From positions 27,463 to 91,462 of the forward strand of contig JALSQD010000058.1 of NCBI GenBank assembly GCA_026985615.1: a stretch of 64,000 bases of DNA. Reading direction: 5' to 3'. The DNA comes from Thermaceae bacterium (GTDB lineage Bacteria > Deinococcota > Deinococci > Deinococcales > Marinithermaceae). A program made the translations under genes and the position numbers. Of the stretch, positions 51,751 to 61,149 are shown in pieces. The notes under the pieces are model-generated. The model did no database searches. It was given only the letters and a program-made list of their open reading frames with translations, and was not told the DNA's origin. Position 1 is the stretch's first letter. Each line of letters opens with the position of its first letter.

Positions 51751-52337
51751 GTTCTCGCCTCCAGCAGCCGCTCGACGTAGCGGGCGATGATGTCGATTTC
51801 CAGATTGACCGCGTCGCCCACCTTCAACTCGCCCAACGTGGTCACCTGCAGGGTGTGGGGAATCAAGGTGACCGAGAAAACCCGGCCACGCACGCCCACC
51901 ACCGTCAGCGAAACGCCGTCGATGGTGATCGATCCTTTGGGGGCAACGTAGCGGGCCAGCTCGGCCGGCGCCTCCACGTAGAGGTCGTGCGCCCCGGGGC
52001 GGCGGTCGAAGCGCGTTACCCGACCCACGCCGTCCACGTGGCCGGTAACGAGGTGGCCGTCGAGCCGGTCGCCCACGCGGGCGGCCCGTTCCAGGTTGAC
52101 CCGCGCCCCCGGCCGCCAGCGCGGCGCGGTGCGCTTCACGGTCTCCTGGGCCAGCTCGACCACGAAGCCGCGCGGCAAGAGCTCGACCACGGTCAGACAG
52201 GCGCCACTGGTGGCGATCGAGTCGCCCACCTCGGTGTCTTCGAGCACCTTCTCTGCTTCGATCCAAACGCGCAGGTTGCCGCCGGCCGGCTCGGTCCGCT
52301 GTACCCGGCCCACCTCTTCCACGATTCCGGTAAACAC
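51747..52337 (-). CDS. ribE: Riboflavin synthase alpha chain
   Basis: This 196-residue protein starts with the invariant MFTGIVEEVG and is built of two homologous lumazine-binding barrels (second begins DGHLVTGHVDGVGRV). It dismutates two lumazine molecules to riboflavin. The GTG start overlaps the ribD stop by one base (TAGTG), and its stop overlaps ribBA, so the three genes are translationally chained. Confidence 0.95.
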   Translation of the reverse strand: MFTGIVEEVGRVQRTEPAGGNLRVWIEAEKVLEDTEVGDSIATSGACLTVVELLPRGFVVELAQETVKRTAPRWRPGARVNLERAARVGDRLDGHLVTGHVDGVGRVTRFDRRPGAHDLYVEAPAELARYVAPKGSITIDGVSLTVVGVRGRVFSVTLIPHTLQVTTLGELKVGDAVNLEIDIIARYVERLLEART

Positions 52338-53479
52338 TAGCTCACCTCCAAACGGCCCTCGAGCCAGAGGTCACCCGCCAGCGCCTCCGAGCGCTCGGGC
52401 AGAAAACGCATCGCCCTTTGCATCGAGCCGAAACTGAATCCCTCGATCAGGCCGCGCCCCTCGCCCAGGATGCGCGGGGCAACGAAGAAGGCCGCCCAGT
52501 CCACCAGCCTCGCCCGCACGAAGGAGCCCGCCAGCCGGGGCCCGCCCTCGAGCAGCAGCGAGTCGACACCCCGCCGGTAGAGCTCCACGAGCGCCGCCTC
52601 CACGCTCAGGCCGCCATCGCCCTCCGGTAGCGCGACCACCTCGGCCCCGGCAGCCTCGAGCGCCTGCACCCGGACCGCATCCGCGCCCTCGCCAACGAAG
52701 ACCAGCACCCGAGCCGGTTCGCCGCGCGGCCCCGGCTCGAAGAGCCGCGCCGTAGGCGGCGTCTTGGCCTGGCTATCGAAGACCACCTTGAGCGGATCGC
52801 GCAGCGGGGGCGGCTCGACCATCGCCGCAAAGGCGCGAAAGTCGGGTTCGCGCACCGTCAGCGCCGGGTCGTCGGCCTGCACCGTGCCCGCCCCCACGGC
52901 TACGGCTGCGCAGGCCTGGCGGTAACCGTGGACGACGCGGCGGCTGAGCGCGTTCGAAACCGCCTCGCCGCCCCGGCAGCACGCGGCCACCTTGCCGTCG
53001 AGGGTCAGCGCCGCCTTCCAGAGCACGAAAGGCCGGCCGAGGGTGGCCGCGTGGAAGAAGGCGCGGTTCTGGGTGCGGGCTTCCTCTTCCAGCAGGCCCG
53101 CCTCGACCCGCACGCCCGCCCGCTTCAGCCGCTCGGCGCCGCCGCCGCTCGTTTCGCCAGGGTCAGCGGTGGCGTAAACGACCCGGCGCACCCCGGCCTC
53201 GATCAGGGCCAGCGAACACGGCGGGGTGCGGCCGTGGTGGTTGCACGGTTCCAGGGTTACGTAGACCGTAGCCCCACGGGCCATCTCGCCCGCCTGGCGC
53301 AGGGCAAAGACCTCGGCGTGGGGCTCGCCTGCGCGCGGGTGATAGCCCTCGCCGACGATGCGGCCGCCAGAGACCACCACCGCGCCGACGATGGGGTTGG
53401 GGCTGGTGCGGCCGCGCGCCCGCTCGGCCAGCGCCAGCGCCCGTTGCATGAAGCGGCGGTCGAGGCCGCTAAAGCTCAA
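52337..53479 (-). CDS. ribD: Riboflavin-specific deaminase/reductase
   Basis: This 380-residue protein has the N-terminal zinc deaminase domain (PHAEVFAL; EPCNHHGRTPPCSLAL) and the C-terminal reductase (LLLEGGPRLAGSF). It performs the second and third steps of the pyrimidine branch. The start is taken as TTG at 53479, since GGAGGT is seven bases upstream and the next residues (SFSGLDRRFMQRALALA) match the family; an ATG at 53449 would trim this. It is the first gene after the FMN riboswitch. Confidence 0.93.
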   Translation of the reverse strand: MSFSGLDRRFMQRALALAERARGRTSPNPIVGAVVVSGGRIVGEGYHPRAGEPHAEVFALRQAGEMARGATVYVTLEPCNHHGRTPPCSLALIEAGVRRVVYATADPGETSGGGAERLKRAGVRVEAGLLEEEARTQNRAFFHAATLGRPFVLWKAALTLDGKVAACCRGGEAVSNALSRRVVHGYRQACAAVAVGAGTVQADDPALTVREPDFRAFAAMVEPPPLRDPLKVVFDSQAKTPPTARLFEPGPRGEPARVLVFVGEGADAVRVQALEAAGAEVVALPEGDGGLSVEAALVELYRRGVDSLLLEGGPRLAGSFVRARLVDWAAFFVAPRILGEGRGLIEGFSFGSMQRAMRFLPERSEALAGDLWLEGRLEVS

Positions 53480-53548
53480 GGTTGCGACCTCCGGGACGCA
53501 CGATGAACTTTGGGTTGATGGCTCCAAACCATACCCGGGCCGCTAGGC

Positions 53549-53676
53549 CCTTCACCTCCTCCTCCCATCCGGACTTTCACCGTCGGCCCCGGAGTTCCAC
53601 CGGGTCGGGCCCCGCGCTTTGCGCCGGGCTTCGCGGGCTTTCACCGCCGGTCGGGAATTTCACCCTGCCCCGAAGG
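53549..53676 (-). promoter_or_regulatory. FMN riboswitch (RFN element)
   Basis: The conserved core is clear: GGGGCAGGGTGAAATTCCCG near the 5' side, then CCGACGGTGAAAGTCCGGAT and GGGAGGAGG near the 3' side, closed by a CCTTC/GAAGG stem. It lies 70 nt before ribD and should lower expression of ribD-ribE-ribBA when FMN is bound. No T run was seen downstream, so control of translation is more likely than termination. Confidence 0.95.
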
Positions 53677-54039
53677 AGCTGCGTTGTGGGCGCCTGCGGC
53701 GCCTAGGGTCAATGTACCACGGGCCGGGGTGACGGGCGTCCCTCGCGGGAAGTGTGCAAACACGCAGGTCCACCCGGCTGGTTCGTAGCGCCTGGTACGT
53801 GGTAACAGCAAGGCCTGTGGCGGGATCGTTAACGGCAACGAAACTTCGGCTTCGTATTCGGCCTGGACCCCGGGTCTCACCCGCTTCGCGGGTTCGCCCG
53901 GGGATACGAAAACCTAATGGCAAAACCCCCTCCGGTCTGCGGCCACCTCCCCCGAAGGGGAGGCTTGCTGCTTGCCGGAACCGGGCTGCTTGGCACATCT
54001 TTTTTCTCCCTCCCCTTGGAGAGGGCCGGGGAAGGGGGT

Positions 54040-54176
54040 GGTTGGCGACGCCGAAGCCTGAACGCCGGTCGCCAATACCCAACCCGCCCACATCCCACCT
54101 CCTACAACCTACGTCCCGTATTTCAACCAACAACCCCCCTCCGGTGGCTTCGCAACCACCTCCCCCCAGGGGGAGG
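54040..54176 (-). repeat. Long inverted repeat flanking the rib genes, right copy
   Basis: Partner of 50148-50283 in inverted orientation, 3.8 kb away. Together with the adjoining GC-rich palindromes it fills most of the otherwise gene-free 53677-54320 stretch; the part at 53711-53930 shows no gene, only a palindromic CCCGGG stretch near 53872-53902. Confidence 0.85.
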
Positions 54177-54320
54177 CCCGCAGGGTCCGAAGCCGGGCCG
54201 CTTAGGAGCCCTCGGTTCTCCTTCCCCTGGGGGAAGGGCCGGGTGGGGGTGGGGGCGGTTCCGGGCCCGAAGGTCGGGCTCCCAATGAGCAGCCAGCCTC
54301 TTGCTTTCTGCGCCCCTACC

Positions 54321-55691
54321 TCACACCCACGCGAACTCGGCCGAGAAATGCCGCAGGAAGCGTGGCTCGCGCACGATGCGCATACCGCCGATCTCCTCGC
54401 GCCGCTCGTAGACCTGCGCCACCGCCTCCACCACGTAGTCCATGTGGCTCTGGGTGTAGACGCGGCGGGGAATGGCCAGGCGCACCAGGTCCCAGTGGGC
54501 CGGTTTCTCCTCGCCGGTGTGGGGGTCCTTTCCGAACATCACGGTGCCGATCTCCACGCCGCGCACCCCACCCTCGACGTAGAGCTCCACCGAGAGCGCC
54601 TGCCCCGGGTACTCGAGCGGCGGCACGTGCGGCAGGAAGCGGCGCGCGTCCAGGTAGACCGCGTGCCCGCCGGCCGGAAGCATCACCGGCACCCCCACCT
54701 CGTCCAACTTGTTCGCCACGTAGGCGGTGGAAACGATGCGGTAGTTCAGGTAGTCCTCCTCCAAGACCTCGTCCAACCCCACGGCGATCGCCTCCAGGTC
54801 ACGGCCTGCGAGGCCGCCATAGGTGGGAAAACCCTCGGTGAGGATGAGCAGGTCACGCTCCTGGGCGGCCAGGTCCCCATCGTTGGTGACCAAAAAGCCT
54901 CCAATGTTGGCGAAGGCATCCTTCTTGGCCGACACCGTGGCCCCGTCGGCGTAGGAGAACATCTCGCGCGCGATCTCGCGCGGGGTCTTGTCGGCGTAGC
55001 CGGGCTCGCGCAACTTGATGAAGTAAGCATTCTCGGCGAAGCGGCAGGCGTCGATGTAAAAAGGGATCCCGTGGGTTCGGGCAATACGCGAAACTTCCTT
55101 AATGTTGGCCATGCTCACCGGCTGGCCGCCGCCCGAGTTGTTGGTGACCGTCAGCATGATCACCGGAATGTTTGCAGGCCCCACCTCGGCAATCAGCGCC
55201 TCGAGCGCCCGGACGTCCATGTTTCCCTTGAAGGGCGCGCGCGAAGTCGGGTCCGCAGCCTCGGGAACGGGCAGGTCCACCGCTCGGCCACCGGCGAACT
55301 CGATGTTCGCGCGGGTGGTGTCGAAGTGGGTGTTGCTGGGGACCACGTGGCCGGGCTTCACCAGCACGCCGAAAAGGATGCGTTCGGCCGCGCGCCCCTG
55401 GTGGGTGGGGATCACGTGTTCGAAGCTGAAGACCTCCTTGACGGCCCGCTCGAAGCGGTACCAGCTGCGCGCGCCCGCGTAGGACTCGTCGCCCTGCATC
55501 AGCGCGCCCCACTGCGCGGCGGACATGGCGCTGGTGCCCGAGTCGGTGAGCAGGTCTATTATCACGTCTTCGGCGGGCAGCTTGAACAGGTTGAAGCCTG
55601 CACGCTCGATGAGGGCTCTGCGCTCGGCGGGGGTGGTCATCTTGATGGGCTCGACCGCCTTAATCCGAAACGGCTCGATGATGGTTTTCAT
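54321..55691 (-). CDS. tnaA: Tryptophanase (beta-eliminating, PLP-dependent)
   Basis: This 456-residue enzyme of the tryptophanase/tyrosine phenol-lyase family has DLLTDSGTSAMS, THQGRAAER and the PLP-lysine motif SAKKDA (254-259). It is overall close to tyrosine phenol-lyase, but three diagnostic positions read as tryptophanase: D124 (not Thr), I381 (not Arg) and H448 (not Phe), in tyrosine phenol-lyase numbering. It should split tryptophan to indole, pyruvate and ammonia. AAGGAGG precedes the ATG. No tnaB permease or leader peptide gene is visible nearby. Confidence 0.9.
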   Translation of the reverse strand: MKTIIEPFRIKAVEPIKMTTPAERRALIERAGFNLFKLPAEDVIIDLLTDSGTSAMSAAQWGALMQGDESYAGARSWYRFERAVKEVFSFEHVIPTHQGRAAERILFGVLVKPGHVVPSNTHFDTTRANIEFAGGRAVDLPVPEAADPTSRAPFKGNMDVRALEALIAEVGPANIPVIMLTVTNNSGGGQPVSMANIKEVSRIARTHGIPFYIDACRFAENAYFIKLREPGYADKTPREIAREMFSYADGATVSAKKDAFANIGGFLVTNDGDLAAQERDLLILTEGFPTYGGLAGRDLEAIAVGLDEVLEEDYLNYRIVSTAYVANKLDEVGVPVMLPAGGHAVYLDARRFLPHVPPLEYPGQALSVELYVEGGVRGVEIGTVMFGKDPHTGEEKPAHWDLVRLAIPRRVYTQSHMDYVVEAVAQVYERREEIGGMRIVREPRFLRHFSAEFAWV

Positions 55692-55774
55692 GGAACCTCC
55701 TTTCGTCCATGCTACCCCGGGATATATAACGCTTTTCCGCCGGCAAGCGCATGATACGATGAACGCGAGCCGGC

Positions 55775-55803
55775 TTGCAGGGCCCGGCCAAAATATTTAG
55801 ACT
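55775..55803 (+). promoter_or_regulatory. Promoter of the acyl-CoA dehydrogenase-ETF operon
   Basis: TTGCAG (55775-55780) and TAGACT (55798-55803) are 17 bp apart, giving a leader of roughly 45 nt that contains GGAGGTG before the GTG start. Confidence 0.65.
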
Positions 55804-55854
55804 GGGTCAAAGGAGAGGGCCCCCTCGGGTGGCCGGCGGTCTGGAGGTGGCTTC

Positions 55855-57009
55855 GTGGCGCTCGATTTCTCGCTGACCGAAGAACAAAAACAGCTGCAAC
55901 AACTGGCGCGCCGCTTCGCGCGCGAGCAGGTGGCCCCGCGGGCGGCCGAGTATGACCAGAACGAACAGGTGCCCTGGGAGCTGGTGGAGCAGCTCTACGA
56001 GATCGGGCTGCTCAACATCAGCGTGCCCGAGGAGGCCGGCGGCCTAGGTCTGGGCCTGGTCGAAGAGGTGATCATCGGCGAGGAGCTGGGCTGGGCCGAC
56101 ATGGGCTTCTACACCATCCCCATGGCCTCGGAGCTGGGCATCACCCCCATCCTGATCGCCGGCACCGAGGAGCAGAAGCAGCGCTTTTTGCGCCCGCTCA
56201 CCGAGCGGCCCTCGCTGGCGGCCTTCGCCCTCTCCGAGCCCGGCAACGGCTCCGATGCCGCGGCGCTGCGCACCCGCATCGTGCGCGAGGGCGACGAATA
56301 CGTGATCACCGGCACCAAGATGTGGATCTCCAACGCCAAGGAGGCCGACTTCAACGTCGTCTTCGCCACCTTCGACCCGGCGCTGCGGCACAAGGGCGTG
56401 ATTGCCATCGTGGTGGAGAACGACCGCGAGGGCGTGAGCTTCAACAAGATCCACGGCAAGATGGGCCAGCGCGCCGCCCCCACCTACGAAATCGTCTACG
56501 ACGGGGTGCGGGTGCCGGTGGAGAACCGCCTGGGCGAGGAGGGCGAGGGGTTCAAGATCGCCATGCTCACCCTCGACAAGACGCGCATCCCGGTGGCCGC
56601 CGGCTCGGTGGGCGTGGCCAGGCGAGCGCTCGACGAGTCGGCCAGGTACGCGCTCGAGCGCGAGGCCTTCGGCCGCCCCATCGCCAACTTCCAGGCCATC
56701 CAGTTCAAGCTGGCGGAAATGAAGATGGGCCTGGAGACGGCGCGGATCTACACCTACTACGCCGCCTGGCTGGCCGACCGAAACGACCCCGAACACATCA
56801 GCGCCAGCGCCATCGCCAAGGCCTACGCCAGCGAGGTCGCCTTCGAGGCCGCCAACCAAGCGATCCAGATCCACGGCGGCTACGGCTACGTGAACGACTT
56901 CCCGGTGGAGAAGCTCCTCCGCGACGTCAAGCTCAATCAGATTTACGAGGGCACCAACGAGATCCAGCGCATCATCATCGCGCGCAACATCCTCAAGGCG
57001 CTCAGATAA
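55855..57009 (+). CDS. Acyl-CoA dehydrogenase
   Basis: This 384-residue flavoprotein has the family segments AFALSEPGNGSDAAALRT and TGTKMWISNA, and the C-terminal IYEGTNEIQ whose glutamate is the likely catalytic base. It oxidises acyl-CoA esters to enoyl-CoA and passes electrons to ETF, encoded immediately downstream (10 bp gap). The chain-length preference (short-branched versus medium) cannot be told from sequence. The GTG start has GGAGGTG six bases upstream. Confidence 0.94.
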   Translation: MALDFSLTEEQKQLQQLARRFAREQVAPRAAEYDQNEQVPWELVEQLYEIGLLNISVPEEAGGLGLGLVEEVIIGEELGWADMGFYTIPMASELGITPILIAGTEEQKQRFLRPLTERPSLAAFALSEPGNGSDAAALRTRIVREGDEYVITGTKMWISNAKEADFNVVFATFDPALRHKGVIAIVVENDREGVSFNKIHGKMGQRAAPTYEIVYDGVRVPVENRLGEEGEGFKIAMLTLDKTRIPVAAGSVGVARRALDESARYALEREAFGRPIANFQAIQFKLAEMKMGLETARIYTYYAAWLADRNDPEHISASAIAKAYASEVAFEAANQAIQIHGGYGYVNDFPVEKLLRDVKLNQIYEGTNEIQRIIIARNILKALR

Positions 57010-57018
57010 GGAGGCGGT

Positions 57019-57777
57019 ATGAAGTACGTAGCGATCATCCGGCAGGTTCCCGACGGGGAATCGAAGATCAAGGTGGACGGCGGCAGGGTGAACCTCGAGG
57101 GGGCCACCCTGATCCTCGACCAAATGGACGAGTACGCCGTCGAACAGATCATCCGACTAAAGGAGGCCCACGGCGGCGAGGCCGTGGTGGTGGCCTTCGG
57201 CCCCGAGCGTACCGAGGAGGCGATGCGCACCGCGCTGGCCATGGGCGCGGACCGGGGCGTGCTCATCACCGCCGAGGGCTACGTGGACCCGGTCACCCAG
57301 GCGGGCGCGCTCGCCAAGGTCCTGACCGAAGAGGCCCCCGACGTGGTCTTCACCGGCGGCCAGCAGGCCGACTGGGACAGCCAGGCCCTGGGGGCCGCGG
57401 TGGCCGAGGCGTTGGGCTGGCCGAGCGTGACCTGGACCACCGCCTTCGAGCTCGAGGACGGCCACGCCAAGGCCACGCACGACCTGGACGAGGGCGCCGA
57501 GGTGGTGCGGGTGGCGCTGCCCGCCATCTTCACCACCCAGCAGGGCCTCAACGAGCCCCGCTACCCCACGCTGCCCGGCATCATGAAGGCCAAGAAGAAG
57601 GAGATCAAAAAGATTGACGCCGCCGAGCTGGGCGTGAGCGGCAGCAAGGTCGAGATCCTCGAGCAGCAGATCATGGAGCTCGAACGCAAGCAAAAGATCA
57701 TCGACGGCACCAAGGAGCCCGCCGCGGCCGCCGCCGAGATCATCAAGCTGCTGCACGAAGAAGCCAAGGTGCTCTAG
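57019..57777 (+). CDS. etfB: Electron transfer flavoprotein beta subunit
   Basis: This 252-residue protein has the ETF-beta N-terminus (MKYVAIIRQVPDGESKI), the AMP/FAD-proximal region (TGGQQADWDSQALGAAVAEA) and LPGIMKAKKKEI. It forms the heterodimer with EtfA and carries electrons from acyl-CoA dehydrogenases to the quinone pool. The spacing (10 bp to the dehydrogenase, 9 bp to etfA) marks one operon. Confidence 0.95.
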   Translation: MKYVAIIRQVPDGESKIKVDGGRVNLEGATLILDQMDEYAVEQIIRLKEAHGGEAVVVAFGPERTEEAMRTALAMGADRGVLITAEGYVDPVTQAGALAKVLTEEAPDVVFTGGQQADWDSQALGAAVAEALGWPSVTWTTAFELEDGHAKATHDLDEGAEVVRVALPAIFTTQQGLNEPRYPTLPGIMKAKKKEIKKIDAAELGVSGSKVEILEQQIMELERKQKIIDGTKEPAAAAAEIIKLLHEEAKVL

Positions 57778-57786
57778 GAGGCGACG

Positions 57787-58752
57787 ATGATTCTTGTGGT
57801 AATGGATCACGACGGCAACGAACTGCGCAAGGGCGCGCTCGAGGGCGTGAGCCGGGCGCGCAAGCTGGCTGAGGCCCTGGGCGGCGAGGTGGCGGGCCTG
57901 GTGGTCGGCCCCGGCGCCGAGGGCGTGGCCGAAAAGGCCAAGGACTACGTGAGCAAGGTCTACGTGGTCAGCGGCCCCGACTGGGAAGCCTACACCGCCG
58001 AGAAGTGGGCGAAGGCCGCCCACGCCGCGGCCGAGGCCGCCGGGGCGCGTGTGGTGGTAGCCCCCGCGAGCCGCACCGGCCGCAGCTGGACCGCCCGACT
58101 CGCCGTCAAGATGGACGCCGCCCTGCTCGAGGACACCCTCGACAGCTGGGCGGAGGGCGACAAGGTCTACGCCACCAAATACAGCTTCCTCAACCGCGTG
58201 CTGGAAAAGCAGGCCGGCACCCTGCCCGCGGTGATCAGCGTCAAGCCCAACACCACGCCGCTGGCCGAGCCCGCCGGCGCGGGGGCGGTGGAACCGCTGG
58301 CGGTGGAGCTGGGCGAGCTCGAGAAGAAGGTGGAGGTGCTCGAGAAGATCGCCGAGACCGGCGGCAAGGTCGCGCTCACCGAAGCCGAGGTCGTCGTCAC
58401 CGGCGGCCGCGGCATGGGCAGCGCCGAGGCCTTCCAGATGATCGAGCAGTTCGCCGACCTGCTGGGTGGCGCGGTGGGCGCGACCCGCGCGGTCATCGAC
58501 GCCGGCTGGCGGCCCTACGCCGAGCAGGTGGGCCAAACCGGCAAGACCGTGCAGCCAAACGTCTACTTCGCCCTGGCGGTCTCGGGTGCGGTGCAGCACC
58601 AGGCGGGCATGAACAAGTCCAAGGTGGTCGTCGCCGTCAACAAGGACCCCGACGCCCCCATCTTCAAGGAAACCGACTACGGCGTCGTCGGCGACGTGCA
58701 CCAGGTGCTGCCGGCGATGATCGAAGAGGTGAAGAAGCTCAAGGGGGCGTAA
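57787..58752 (+). CDS. etfA: Electron transfer flavoprotein alpha subunit
   Basis: This 321-residue protein has the FAD-binding C-terminal domain with VVTGGRGMGSAEAFQMIEQ, GATRAVIDAGW and SGAVQHQAGM. It binds FAD and completes the ETF dimer. It is the last gene of the operon: a strong terminator follows 19 bp after the stop. Confidence 0.95.
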   Translation: MILVVMDHDGNELRKGALEGVSRARKLAEALGGEVAGLVVGPGAEGVAEKAKDYVSKVYVVSGPDWEAYTAEKWAKAAHAAAEAAGARVVVAPASRTGRSWTARLAVKMDAALLEDTLDSWAEGDKVYATKYSFLNRVLEKQAGTLPAVISVKPNTTPLAEPAGAGAVEPLAVELGELEKKVEVLEKIAETGGKVALTEAEVVVTGGRGMGSAEAFQMIEQFADLLGGAVGATRAVIDAGWRPYAEQVGQTGKTVQPNVYFALAVSGAVQHQAGMNKSKVVVAVNKDPDAPIFKETDYGVVGDVHQVLPAMIEEVKKLKGA

Positions 58753-58771
58753 GCCTTCGACTTTGAAGCCG

Positions 58772-58797
58772 CCACCCGGGTTCGCCCGGGTGGTTTT
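58772..58797 (+). terminator. Terminator of the acyl-CoA dehydrogenase-ETF operon
   Basis: A perfect 9-bp stem CCACCCGGG/CCCGGGTGG with TTCG loop is followed by TTTT. Confidence 0.92.
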
Positions 58798-58823
58798 ACC
58801 TTGTTCGCGATTTGTAGTATAAT
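58795..58823 (+). promoter_or_regulatory. Promoter of the vapBC module
   Basis: TTTACC (58795-58800), a 17-bp spacer and a perfect TATAAT (58818-58823). The -35 box overlaps the T run of the preceding terminator. Confidence 0.65.
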
Positions 58824-58840
58824 AAAGCTGAGGTAAGACC

Positions 58841-59083
58841 ATGACTTACAAAGTAGGACCTAAGGGGCAGGTGGTCATCGCCAAGGAAGCGCGCGAGCGT
58901 CTTGGCGTCCGCCCCGGCTGGATCGCGGTGCAACGCCTCGCAGGCGACCACCTGGAGGTCTACTTCTTCCCGCCACCCCACGAACGCTCCCTCAAGGGAC
59001 GCCTGGCGAAAAAGGTCCGGCGTTCGCTAAGCGAAAACGAGTTGCAGCGAGCCCGTGAAGGCGCCTGGATGGGTGAACGGTGA
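58841..59083 (+). CDS. vapB: AbrB/VapB-type antitoxin
   Basis: This 80-residue protein has a SpoVT/AbrB swapped-hairpin DNA-binding N-terminus (MTYKVGPKGQVVIAKEARERLG) and a basic/acidic tail. Such antitoxins bind their own promoter and neutralise the PIN toxin. It ends in GTGA overlapping the toxin start, the usual arrangement. It has its own TATAAT promoter, set in the terminator of the preceding operon. Confidence 0.85.
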   Translation: MTYKVGPKGQVVIAKEARERLGVRPGWIAVQRLAGDHLEVYFFPPPHERSLKGRLAKKVRRSLSENELQRAREGAWMGER

Positions 59084-59484
59084 GTGCGCCACCCCTGGTG
59101 GACACCAGCGTGGTCGTGCGCTACCTGACCGGCGACGTTTCCGAGCTCGCCGAGCGCGCAGCGCGGCTGCTCGATGGTCCAGGACCGGTGGCGCTGCACA
59201 GCATCGTCCTGGTGGAAACCGCCTTCGTGCTCGAAAAGGTCTACGAGGTGCCCAGGGCCGACGTGGTGGACGTGCTCGTGGCGCTTTTGCAAAAGAAAAA
59301 CCTGCGGCTCCTGGACCTGCCCAAGGAAGAAGCCATCCTGGCCCTCCTGCTCGCGCGCCCTTCCGGTCGGGTATCCTACGCCGACGCCTTGCTCTGGGCA
59401 GCTGCGAAAAACCATGGCGCGGAACGCCTCTACACCTTCGACGAAAGGTTTCCCGCGGACGGCCTCGAGGTCGTCCAACCCTGA
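59080..59484 (+). CDS. vapC: PIN-domain toxin (VapC)
   Basis: This 134-residue PIN protein has the four acidic metal-binding residues in place: D8 (LVDTSVVVRYL), E46 (VETAFVL), D102 (YADALLW) and D121 (TFDERF). VapC toxins are RNases that cut tRNA or rRNA. It is the second gene of a standard VapBC pair inserted between a fatty-acid oxidation operon and a carboxyltransferase gene. The target RNA cannot be told. Confidence 0.88.
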   Translation: MSAPPLVDTSVVVRYLTGDVSELAERAARLLDGPGPVALHSIVLVETAFVLEKVYEVPRADVVDVLVALLQKKNLRLLDLPKEEAILALLLARPSGRVSYADALLWAAAKNHGAERLYTFDERFPADGLEVVQP

Positions 59485-59508
59485 CCCTGCGGGTATCATG
59501 AAAACGTT

Positions 59509-61074
<1,566 letters not shown>

Positions 61075-61149
61075 CAGTATTTTCTAGCGCCCAGGACGTT
61101 TGTCTAAAAGCCTCCTAGCTATCTTTTAGGTAGTTAGGGGGAAGAGAAA

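Noticed and set aside
53754..55754. 666-codon frame antisense to tnaA extending into the repeat region
   Set aside because: It runs through the inverted repeat and the antisense of tryptophanase; no start context and no recognisable domain.
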